Source of the DNA: Arthrobacter sp.
GTDB lineage: Bacteria; Actinomycetota; Actinomycetes; Actinomycetales; Micrococcaceae
DNA: 29,771 nt
NCBI GenBank assembly: GCA_031178585.1
Contig: JAPSIT010000016.1
Location: forward strand, 1-29,771
Direction: 5' to 3'
A model generated the notes under the pieces. That model was given only the letters and a program-made list of their open reading frames with translations, had not been told where the DNA came from and did not search any database. Shown here one piece after another: positions 17,750-25,211 of the stretch; the stretch's first letter is position 1; each line of letters starts with the position of its first letter. The position numbers and the translations under genes were made by a program.

Positions 17750-20400
17750 AACCTGTGCCCTAAAGGCGTGCCCTGGTAACCCAGTGACACTGCCTGGGCC
17801 GTCAGGGCGCGGTGCAGGTGGCTGCGCTCTTCGATGATGATGCGGCGCAGCGCCGGCGGCGCGTCCCGGTGCTCAGCGAGCCAGGAATCCGTGCGCACAA
17901 TCACCGGGTGGGCGTCGGGTGAGGCCGGGCCCGCGGCAAGGTCCTGGGTGCCCGGGTAGAGGCCGCGGACGATCCGGCCGGCGATCTCGATGCTGCGCCC
18001 GGCCCAGACCGCTTCCAGGCAGTCGAAGTACGGCTCCACGAAGGCGTCGAGCAGCTCCGGCGGGCTGGTGTTGAAGCCGGCAATCGTGGCGCTGAGCAGC
18101 TGGTTGGACAGTTCCGTACCGTGCACCGCCGAATTCCACGCTGCCGCCTTGACGGCAGCGTCAGACCGGGCGGCGAGCGCGGTGGCGTGCCCGGCGCGGC
18201 CGGAGGCAGTCAGGTCCCTGGACAGCTCGGCGTCGAGCTCGTCCTCGACTGCCTGGCCGTGGGCGGCGAGGGCGTGCCAGAGGCTCCAGCGGAGTTCTGC
18301 GTCGACTGTCAGGCCGGGCACAGTTTCAGTGCCGTCCAGCAGGCCGCGCAGCAGGGGCAGCTGGCTGCTGTCCCTGCGGCTGAGCGTGGCGAGCGTCCGC
18401 GCCCAGGCAAGCTGCTGGTCCGAACCGGGGGAGGCCCGCCGCAGCTCAGCGGCCGCGGACGTGGTGAACGCTTGCCGCAGCCCAGGGCGTTCACCGGACG
18501 CTGCGAAATGTTCCAGTGCTGTCGACGCGTTGCCGAGGACATTCAGCAGGACACCGATTCCCGTCTCGGCAGGCGCGAACTGCTGGACGGCTCGCAGGTA
18601 CAGGGAGGCCGGGGACAGTCCGTCGCGGGCGGAGTTCCACAGCGCCGACCAGCACAGGGCCCGGGCCATGGGATCACTGATCCTGTCCAGCGAGGACCGT
18701 ACGGTCGCCTCGGACACGGGGTCCAGCCGTACCTTGGCGTAGCTCAGGTCCTCGTCATTCACAAGCAGCAGGGCAGGCAGCGGTTTCCCGGCCAAGGCAG
18801 GAATCTCCTCGGCGGCACCGGCCAGGTCGGACTCGACCGAGTCTGTGCGGACCAGAGCGCCGCCGGCGTCGAAGTTGTAGAGCCCGAGGCGCAGCCGGTG
18901 CGGACGCAGCTCCTGCCGTCCGGTGGCCGGGTCCAGCGCGTCCTGCAGCAGTGTGACTCTCGCGAGCACCGGCCCGTCCGGCATTGCTTCCGTTTCCAGC
19001 TCGGCGCTGAGCGTGGAGATGCCGGACGTCTGGAGCCACTGCCGGGCCCAGACAGCCAGATCCCGGCCTGACGCCCGGCTGAGCGCAGCCAGGAGATCGG
19101 CCAGCGTGGTGTTGCCGTACGCGTGCTCCCGGAAGTACTCCCGGGAACCGGCGATGAACGCCTCAAAGCCGACATATGCCACGAGCTGCTTCAGGACGGA
19201 GGCGCCCTTCGCATAGGTGATGCCGTCAAAGTTCTGCTTGGCCGCTTCAAGGTCCGGGATGTCCGCGACGATCGGGTGCGTGGTGGGAAGCTGGTCCTGG
19301 ACGTAGGCCCAGGCCTTCCGATTGTTCGCGAAGTTGACCCAGGCCGTGTCCCATCGGGTTGCCCGGTCCACACCCAAGGTCCCCATGTAGTCCGCGAAGG
19401 ACTCCTTAAGCCACAGATCGTCCCACCACTGCATCGTGACGAGGTCACCGAACCACATATGGGCCATCTCGTGCATCAGGGTGTTGGCGCGGCCCTGGTA
19501 CTGGGAATCGGTGGCCCGGGATGTGAAGACGTAGTTCTCCGTGAACGTGACCAGGCCGGGGTTCTCCATCGCCCCCAAGTTGTACTCGGGCACGAACGCC
19601 TGGTCGTACTTTCCCCACGGGTACGGGTAGTCGAAGAGGCTGTTGAAGAACTCCAGCCCCTGCTTCGTGAGCTTAAACAGCTCCCCGCTGTCGAAGGAGT
19701 CCGCCATGGAGGCCCGGCAGTAAAGTGCCAGCGGCACCTCAAGCCGCGTGCCGTCGTCGAGCGTTGCACTCCAGTGCTCCTCCACTTTGAAATAGGGGCC
19801 CGCCAGCACGGTAGTGATGTAGGTGGACATGGGGAGGGTAGGCAGAAACTTCCACTGGCTGGCGGCGGGATCGCCCTTGACCGGGGTGCGTGCGGCCTCG
19901 GCACTGTTGGAGGCGACGTGCCATCCGGAGGGTGCGATGACGGAGAAGGTGAAAGCGGCCTTGAGGTCAGGCTGTTCGAAGTTGGCGAAGACGCGGCGGG
20001 CGTCCGCGGGCTCGTACTGGGTGTAGAGGTAGCACTGGCCGTCCGCCGGGTCGAAGAAGCGGTGCATGCCCTCACCGGACCTGCTGTAGAGGGCGGTGCC
20101 CGTCACCGTGACGGTGTTCTCTGCCTGGAGGTTGTCCAGCCGGATCCGGGCGCCGTCCACGACTTCCCCAACCGGCAGCGCCACACCGTTGAGGACCACG
20201 CTCCCCACTTCCCCGACAAAGTCCAGAAATGTGGATGCTCCCGGCTGGCGTGCCGAGAAGGTGATGGTGCTCCGGCTGGCGTATCCGGCGGTGTCCTGCT
20301 CCGCGGCGCTGCGGACGTCGAGGAGGACGTCGTACGTGTGGGTCGTGATCAGGGCAGACCGGGCTGCCGCTTCAGAGCGCTGGAGGTTTGCATTGGACAC
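17746..20400 (-). CDS. pepN: Aminopeptidase N (M1 family metallopeptidase)
   Basis: 884 aa zinc aminopeptidase removing N-terminal residues from peptides in the cytoplasm. The exopeptidase motif GAMEN is at 276-280, the zinc site HEMAH at 310-314, and the third ligand E333 lies in LKESFADYMG. An N-terminal beta domain (about 20-200) and a long helical C-terminal domain (about 430-860) complete the actinobacterial/Streptomyces-type enzyme. The start is GTG at 20400, giving MSNANLQRSEAAARSALITT. The ribosome-binding site is weak, so a slightly earlier start cannot be excluded. Its TAG stop overlaps the ligase TAA on the opposite strand, and no terminator lies between them. Confidence 0.92.
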   Translation of the reverse strand: MSNANLQRSEAAARSALITTHTYDVLLDVRSAAEQDTAGYASRSTITFSARQPGASTFLDFVGEVGSVVLNGVALPVGEVVDGARIRLDNLQAENTVTVTGTALYSRSGEGMHRFFDPADGQCYLYTQYEPADARRVFANFEQPDLKAAFTFSVIAPSGWHVASNSAEAARTPVKGDPAASQWKFLPTLPMSTYITTVLAGPYFKVEEHWSATLDDGTRLEVPLALYCRASMADSFDSGELFKLTKQGLEFFNSLFDYPYPWGKYDQAFVPEYNLGAMENPGLVTFTENYVFTSRATDSQYQGRANTLMHEMAHMWFGDLVTMQWWDDLWLKESFADYMGTLGVDRATRWDTAWVNFANNRKAWAYVQDQLPTTHPIVADIPDLEAAKQNFDGITYAKGASVLKQLVAYVGFEAFIAGSREYFREHAYGNTTLADLLAALSRASGRDLAVWARQWLQTSGISTLSAELETEAMPDGPVLARVTLLQDALDPATGRQELRPHRLRLGLYNFDAGGALVRTDSVESDLAGAAEEIPALAGKPLPALLLVNDEDLSYAKVRLDPVSEATVRSSLDRISDPMARALCWSALWNSARDGLSPASLYLRAVQQFAPAETGIGVLLNVLGNASTALEHFAASGERPGLRQAFTTSAAAELRRASPGSDQQLAWARTLATLSRRDSSQLPLLRGLLDGTETVPGLTVDAELRWSLWHALAAHGQAVEDELDAELSRDLTASGRAGHATALAARSDAAVKAAAWNSAVHGTELSNQLLSATIAGFNTSPPELLDAFVEPYFDCLEAVWAGRSIEIAGRIVRGLYPGTQDLAAGPASPDAHPVIVRTDSWLAEHRDAPPALRRIIIEERSHLHRALTAQAVSLGYQGTPLGHRF

Positions 20401-20407
20401 CCAGTCA

Positions 20408-20452
20408 TTGAACCATGCCGGTCGTAGGAGCAGGTCGGTCGTTGAACCATGC
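20408..20452. repeat. 11-bp direct repeat between pepN and the YeiH gene
   Basis: TTGAACCATGC occurs at 20408-20418 and 20442-20452, with start points 34 bp apart, filling most of the 55-bp gap upstream of pepN. On the minus strand each copy reads GCATGGTTCAA. It may be a duplicated regulatory word or a small duplication that created alternative ATGs. Confidence 0.45.
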
Positions 20453-20455
20453 TGC

Positions 20456-21559
20456 TTACTGCAGCATCAGGAGTGCCGCGGCCAGTCCGAGAACAGCAAT
20501 CAGCAGCCACGCCGCCAACGCTGCCGTGACCGCACGCAGGCCCGTGTGGAGCAGGGTCTGGATGCGCACGGCGGTCCCGAGGCCGAACAGCGCCGCCCCG
20601 AGAAGGATGTCCTGCAGTCCGGCGGCCGCTTCAAGCCCGGCCTGGGGAATCCACCCGGTGGAGCGCAGCGCCACCATCGCCACGAATCCGACGACGAACA
20701 GGGGCACCACGGGCGGCACTGCCTCCGCCGGCAGCCCCGTTCCGGAACCAGGGCCTGCAGAGCCGTCGCCTTCGCTGGCGGCAGGACTTCCCGCGCGGCG
20801 GGCCCGCCGCAGGGACACGATGCGCTGTTGCACACCGGCGGCCGCCACCATGGGCGCCAGCAGGATGACCCGTGTCAGTTTGACGACGACGGCGATCGCC
20901 AGCGCCGCAGGACCTGCGGTCTGGGCGGCGGCCACCACCTGGCCTACGTCGTGGACCGAGGCGCCGGTCCAGGCGCCGAAGGCCTCCGGGCTCAGCCGCA
21001 GCGGATGGATCAACAGCGGGAGGACTCCAATCGCGAGGGTTCCGCACAGGGTCACCAGGGCCACCGGCAGCACGGTATCGGGATGCTTGATGCGCCGCAC
21101 TGCCGCCATCGCCCCGATGGCCGAGGCGCCGCAGATGGAGAAACCCGTGGCGATCAGCAGCGAGGCATCCCGCGTCAGCCGGAAGAGACGGGATATTCCG
21201 TAGGTTCCCGCGAAGCTGGCGAGCACCACCGCTGCAATCAGCAGCAGCGAGGTCCAGCCAAGGCCGAGTACGTCCCCGATGCCCACCTTCAGGCCGAGGA
21301 GCACAATGCCGCCGCGCATCAGGTGCTTTCCCGCGAAGTCCAGGCCGGGCCTTGCCCGGCCCGCTGCCCATACCGCTGTGAAGGGCAGGTTGGCCGCCAG
21401 CAGGCCCAGCACCACGGCCAGGGTCATCACCGGAAGAGCCGGAACGGCAGCATGGATAAGGAACGCCAAAGCCAGCGAAACCACCGCTGTCAGCAGACCC
21501 GGAAGATTCCGGGTAAGGTTCTGATGCGCCACCCTGGGCGGCCGTGGCTGCGGCGGCAT
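20456..21559 (-). CDS. YeiH family putative sulfate exporter (UPF0324)
   Basis: 367 aa from ATG 21559. The frame is open to 21694, but the extra part lacks family character. It has about ten membrane helices, with LMRGGIVLLGLKVGIGDVLG, the Gly-rich ATGFSICGASAIGAMAAV and WTGASVHDVGQVVAAA, all conserved in the YeiH/Cons_hypoth698 family. A hydrophilic Ser/Gly-rich loop of about 30 residues (SPAASEGDGSAGPGSGTG) interrupts the helices near residue 270. Transport of sulfate or a similar anion is proposed for the family but weakly supported. It is the only gene between pepN and the divergent ATP-grasp operon. Confidence 0.85.
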   Translation of the reverse strand: MPPQPRPPRVAHQNLTRNLPGLLTAVVSLALAFLIHAAVPALPVMTLAVVLGLLAANLPFTAVWAAGRARPGLDFAGKHLMRGGIVLLGLKVGIGDVLGLGWTSLLLIAAVVLASFAGTYGISRLFRLTRDASLLIATGFSICGASAIGAMAAVRRIKHPDTVLPVALVTLCGTLAIGVLPLLIHPLRLSPEAFGAWTGASVHDVGQVVAAAQTAGPAALAIAVVVKLTRVILLAPMVAAAGVQQRIVSLRRARRAGSPAASEGDGSAGPGSGTGLPAEAVPPVVPLFVVGFVAMVALRSTGWIPQAGLEAAAGLQDILLGAALFGLGTAVRIQTLLHTGLRAVTAALAAWLLIAVLGLAAALLMLQ

Positions 21560-21686
21560 CGCGAATCGGAAGTCTGGCACGTCCCAACCTTGCCGGACAG
21601 GTGAGGCAAAAGACCAACTGGACGGCCCAGTCAACACGCCAGAACGCGGTACGGAAATGAATTTGCAACAAAAAGGTGGTTGGCTA

Positions 21687-23249
21687 ATGACCATGTCTGA
21701 CCTATTCCAGGATTACTCGACGGCCGCCGGCCGCACGGGTGCCTACGACGAGATGTTTGCCCCCGGGCAGACGGCCCGCACGTCCTACGGGCAAGTCGCC
21801 GGTGCCCTCCGTGAGCTGTCCCTCGCCGACGTCAGCGCGCGTGCAGACTCGATGGCGCGGACCTTCCTGGACCGAGGGGTGACATTCGACTTTGCGGGGG
21901 AGGAGCGGCCGTTCCCGCTGGACATCGTCCCGCGCGTGATTCCCGCCGATGAGTGGGCTGTGCTGGAGCGCGGTGTGGCGCAACGCGTCAAGGCGCTCGA
22001 GGCGTTCCTCAACGACGTCTACGACAAGATGACGGTCGTCTCGGACGGCGTCATTCCCCGCCAGCTGGTCACCACGAGCGCGCACTTCCACCGGGCGGTG
22101 CACGGTTTTGAGCCGGCCGGCGGCGTCCGGGTGCACATCTCCGGGATCGACGTCGTCCGCGACGCCGCGGGCACGTTCCGCGTTCTTGAGGACAACGTCC
22201 GGGTGCCGTCCGGCGTCAGTTATGTGTTGGAGAACCGGCGCGCCATGGCGAAGGGCCTGCCCGAGGCATTCGGATCCCAGCTCATCCGCCCCGTGGAGGA
22301 ATATCCGCGGCGGCTGCTCTCAGCCCTGCGCAAGACCGCCCCGTCCGGCGTCGACGATCCCACCGTGGTGGTGCTGACCCCCGGCGTCTTCAACAGCGCC
22401 TACTTCGAGCACACCCTGCTCGCCGGGCTGATGGGCGTTGAACTCGTTGAAGGCCGCGACCTCATCTGCCGCGGCAACCGGGTGTACATGCGGACCACGG
22501 CCGGCGAACAGCGTGTGGATGTCATCTACAAGCGGATCGACGACGACTTCCTTGACCCGCTGCAGTTCCGCTCCGACTCCATGCTCGGCTGCCCGGGCCT
22601 GGTCAACGCCGCCCGCGCGGGCGGCGTCACCATAGCCAACGCCGTGGGCAACGGTGTGGCCGACGACAAGCTGGTCTACAGCTACGTTCCGGATTTGATC
22701 CGCTACTACCTTGGCGAAGAGCCTGTCATCGCCAACGTGGACACCTTCCGGCTCGAGGAAGACGAAGCACGCGAGCACGTCCTTGACCGGCTCGATGAAC
22801 TCGTGGTCAAGCCGGTGGACGGCTCCGGCGGCAAGGGCCTCGTGATCGGGCCGGACGCGTCCAGGGAGGAACTGGACGCCCTCCGGAAGCGCGTCATCGC
22901 CGACCCCCGCGGCTGGATTGCCCAGCCGGTCCTGCAGCTGTCAACGGTGCCCACGCTCAGCGGAGACAAGTTCGGCCCGCGCCACGTGGACCTGCGTCCG
23001 TTCGCGGTGAACGACGGCGAAGACGTGTGGGTCCTCCCCGGCGGCCTCACCCGCGTGGCGCTGAAGGAGGGCTCCCTGATCGTGAACTCCAGCCAGGGCG
23101 GCGGCTCCAAGGACACCTGGGTGCTGGCAGATTCCCCGCAGGTGCCGGTGGAACAGCTGCCCCGGCAGACCATCACCGTCCGCGAACGCGTGTCCGTCTG
23201 GCCCGTCGAAAGCAACTGGCGGGACCGCCAGTCGGAGCAGCAGCAGTGA
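21687..23249 (+). CDS. Circularly permuted ATP-grasp protein (DUF404/DUF407 type)
   Basis: 520 aa from ATG 21687, which has AAGGTGG 7 nt upstream. ATG 21657 is an unlikely alternative. Conserved blocks are TTSAHFHRAVHGFEP, SGIDVVRDAAGTFRVLEDN, VRVPSGVSYVLENR, VVVLTPGVFNSAYFEH, DVIYKRIDDDFLDP, ELVVKPVDGSGGKGLVIG and HVDLRPFAVN. These match the permuted ATP-grasp family, in which VKPVDGSGGKG is the ATP-binding glycine loop. ATP-grasp enzymes form amide bonds via acyl phosphates, and this family is thought to make or attach peptides, but no substrate is established. It is the first gene of an operon with an alpha-E protein and a transglutaminase-like protein. Confidence 0.88.
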   Translation: MTMSDLFQDYSTAAGRTGAYDEMFAPGQTARTSYGQVAGALRELSLADVSARADSMARTFLDRGVTFDFAGEERPFPLDIVPRVIPADEWAVLERGVAQRVKALEAFLNDVYDKMTVVSDGVIPRQLVTTSAHFHRAVHGFEPAGGVRVHISGIDVVRDAAGTFRVLEDNVRVPSGVSYVLENRRAMAKGLPEAFGSQLIRPVEEYPRRLLSALRKTAPSGVDDPTVVVLTPGVFNSAYFEHTLLAGLMGVELVEGRDLICRGNRVYMRTTAGEQRVDVIYKRIDDDFLDPLQFRSDSMLGCPGLVNAARAGGVTIANAVGNGVADDKLVYSYVPDLIRYYLGEEPVIANVDTFRLEEDEAREHVLDRLDELVVKPVDGSGGKGLVIGPDASREELDALRKRVIADPRGWIAQPVLQLSTVPTLSGDKFGPRHVDLRPFAVNDGEDVWVLPGGLTRVALKEGSLIVNSSQGGGSKDTWVLADSPQVPVEQLPRQTITVRERVSVWPVESNWRDRQSEQQQ

Positions 23250-23315
23250 CGCCCCACTTACCCGTTCCAACCTCACTCTCATTCACCGCCAGGCTCGCGC
23301 AGGAGGTAGCCGCAC

Positions 23316-24242
23316 ATGCTTAGCCGAATCGCCGAGTCCCTTTTCTGGATCGGCCGCTACGTCGAACGGGCCGACGGCACCGCCCGCATCCTGGACGTCC
23401 ACCTCGAGCGGCTGAACCACCTGCCCACGGAGGAGCGCCGCAGCGTTGCCCGCGAGCTGCTCGCGGTCATGGGCGCGCGCCCGCAGAGCGAGGACTTCGG
23501 CCTCGAGGAGCTGCTGCATGCCCTCGCCTACGACAAGCACAGCGCCACCTCGATTGCCGGGTCGCTCGGCGCCGCGCGTGAAAACGCCCGCCGCGCCCGC
23601 GAGACCGTCTCCTCGGGCCTGTGGGAAAGCCTGAACACCACCTACTACGGGTTGAACCAGCACCGCAAGGACGTGGTGGGCACCTACCGGTTCTGCCACT
23701 GGGTGCTGGAGCGCACTGCCATGGTCAGCGGCCTGGCGGACACCACGGTGAGCCACGATGACAGCTGGCTGTTCCTTGCCCTGGGCCGTTCGCTCGAGCG
23801 GGCGGACATGACGGCGCGCATGCTCTCCACGCGGGACGTCCTCTCCGCAGGCATGTCCTGGGTGAACATGCTGCGTTGCGCCGGTGCGTACGAGTCCTTC
23901 CTGCGCACCCGCCGGGCGGCATTCGGAGACCAGCACGCCGCTGAGTTCCTGCTGCTGGACCGCCTCTTCCCGCGCTCCATCGTTTACGCACTGCGCGACG
24001 CGGACGACTGCCTGGCAAAGCTTGACCCCACGGCCCAGCGCGTCGGCTTCATCAACGACGCCCGCCGGATCGTCGGCCAGGCGCGCACCTTCCTTGAGTT
24101 TCACCGCACCGATGACCTCATGTCGGAGCTGCCGGAGCACATGGAGCGCGTGCAGAAGGCGGTCTCGCAGGCCTCGGACGCCATTTCCCGTAAGTACTTC
24201 AATCAGGCGGACGAACTGGCCTGGGTGGGAGAAGTTTCATGA
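23316..24242 (+). CDS. Alpha-E domain-containing protein (DUF403)
   Basis: 308 aa, almost wholly alpha-helical. The N-terminus MLSRIAESLFWIGRYVERAD is the signature of the family, and internal repeats of 'R-lEra-m-aR-l' (LGRSLERADMTARML) recur. A full AGGAGGT lies 8 nt before the ATG. The gene starts 66 nt after the ATP-grasp gene and overlaps the transglutaminase-like gene by 4 nt (ATGA). Alpha-E proteins accompany permuted ATP-grasp proteins in many bacteria, sometimes fused to them, so a physical complex is likely. Enzymatic activity is unknown. Confidence 0.88.
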   Translation: MLSRIAESLFWIGRYVERADGTARILDVHLERLNHLPTEERRSVARELLAVMGARPQSEDFGLEELLHALAYDKHSATSIAGSLGAARENARRARETVSSGLWESLNTTYYGLNQHRKDVVGTYRFCHWVLERTAMVSGLADTTVSHDDSWLFLALGRSLERADMTARMLSTRDVLSAGMSWVNMLRCAGAYESFLRTRRAAFGDQHAAEFLLLDRLFPRSIVYALRDADDCLAKLDPTAQRVGFINDARRIVGQARTFLEFHRTDDLMSELPEHMERVQKAVSQASDAISRKYFNQADELAWVGEVS

Positions 24243-25090
24243 CCCGGCTGAGCATCATCCACAAGACCGGCTACAACTACAACAAGCGGGTGACGCTGTC
24301 CTACAACGAGGCCCGCATGACGCCGCTGACGGACCCGCAGCAGGTGGTGCTGGAGTCGTCCCTGAAGGTTTCCCCGTCCCAGGCCGCAGTGAGCAGCTAC
24401 CGCGACTACTGGGGTACCCGGGTCACGGCCTTTGACATGCAAATGCCGCATGAACACCTCGAAGTACTCTCCACCACCACGGTCGAAGTGCACCGCGTGG
24501 AGCGCATTCCCTCGGAAGCGGACATCGTGGGCTGGGACCACCTGGCGTCATCGGAGGTGCTGAACCAGCACAGCGACTGGATCCCGCAGTCGCAGCTGAC
24601 CGGCCCCGGCGATGAGGTGCTCGCCATCATTCCCGGCGTTGTGGAGGGAAAGAACCCGCATGACGCCGCCATAGCGGTTTTTGAGTGGATGCGGGGCGAG
24701 ATGACCTACATGAAGGGCACCACGGGCGTCACCACCAACGCGGAGCAGGCCTGGAGCCAGCGGCAGGGCGTGTGCCAGGACCTCGCCCACCTTGCCATCG
24801 GTGGGCTGCGCAGCTGCGGCATCCCCGCCCGGTATGTGTCCGGTTACCTTCACCCGCGTTCGACGGCGGACATCGGTGAGACGGTTGCCGGCCAGTCCCA
24901 TGCGTGGCTGGAGTGGTGGGACGGCGAATGGCGCAGCTGGGACCCGACGAACCACAAGCCGGCCGGGGATTTCCACGTCACCGTGGCCCGCGGCCGCGAC
25001 TACCGCGACGTGCCGCCGCTCAAGGGCATCCTGTCCGGCGGCGGAGGCTCGGCCCTGAGCGTGAGCGTCGAAATCACGCGACTGGCCTAG
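24239..25090 (+). CDS. Transglutaminase-like cysteine protease family protein
   Basis: 283 aa with an N-terminal beta-strand domain (1-95, the bacterial transglutaminase-like N-terminal region) and a papain-like core. The catalytic triad is C179 (QGVCQDLAHL), H221 (GQSHAWLEWW) and D235 (SWDPTNHK). There is no signal peptide, so the enzyme is cytoplasmic, like its partners. Family members of this operon type are likely peptidases or amidases that could undo or trim what the ATP-grasp enzyme makes. This last step is inference from the gene neighbourhood. It ends the operon, and a strong hairpin follows. Confidence 0.9.
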   Translation: MTRLSIIHKTGYNYNKRVTLSYNEARMTPLTDPQQVVLESSLKVSPSQAAVSSYRDYWGTRVTAFDMQMPHEHLEVLSTTTVEVHRVERIPSEADIVGWDHLASSEVLNQHSDWIPQSQLTGPGDEVLAIIPGVVEGKNPHDAAIAVFEWMRGEMTYMKGTTGVTTNAEQAWSQRQGVCQDLAHLAIGGLRSCGIPARYVSGYLHPRSTADIGETVAGQSHAWLEWWDGEWRSWDPTNHKPAGDFHVTVARGRDYRDVPPLKGILSGGGGSALSVSVEITRLA

Positions 25091-25100
25091 CAGCACGCCT

Positions 25101-25115
25101 GGCGGCCTGGCCGCC
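25101..25115. repeat. Perfect 15-bp palindrome after the transglutaminase gene
   Basis: GGCGGCC-T-GGCCGCC has 7-bp arms and a single-base centre. It lies between the stop codon and the main terminator hairpin. It may be part of the transcript end or a protein-binding site. Confidence 0.4.
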
Positions 25116-25124
25116 TAAGCTGAA

Positions 25125-25160
25125 ACTGCGGGCTCCCGGCATTTGCCGGGAGCCCGCAGT
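25125..25160. terminator. Strong bidirectional hairpin between convergent genes
   Basis: ACTGCGGGCTCCCGGC, loop ATTT, GCCGGGAGCCCGCAGT make a perfect 16-bp stem. It sits between the ends of the transglutaminase-like gene and the convergent zinc-ribbon SDR gene. No long U-tract follows, but stem strength and position make it the likely terminator for both. Confidence 0.85.
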
Positions 25161-25163
25161 CAT

Positions 25164-25200
25164 ACTGTTACCAGTGCACTGTTACCACAGGCACTGTTAC
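25164..25200. repeat. Three short direct repeats ACTGTTAC
   Basis: ACTGTTAC occurs at 25164-25171, 25178-25185 and 25193-25200, with start points 14 and 15 bp apart, between the terminator and the SDR stop codon. Regular spacing over about 1.4 helical turns could indicate a binding array or replication slippage. It is too short and irregular for CRISPR. Confidence 0.5.
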
Positions 25201-25211
25201 AACAGACCGTG

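Noticed and set aside
25164..25200. Possible CRISPR-like array
   Set aside because: The repeats are only 8 bp with 6-7 bp spacers and no cas genes are near.
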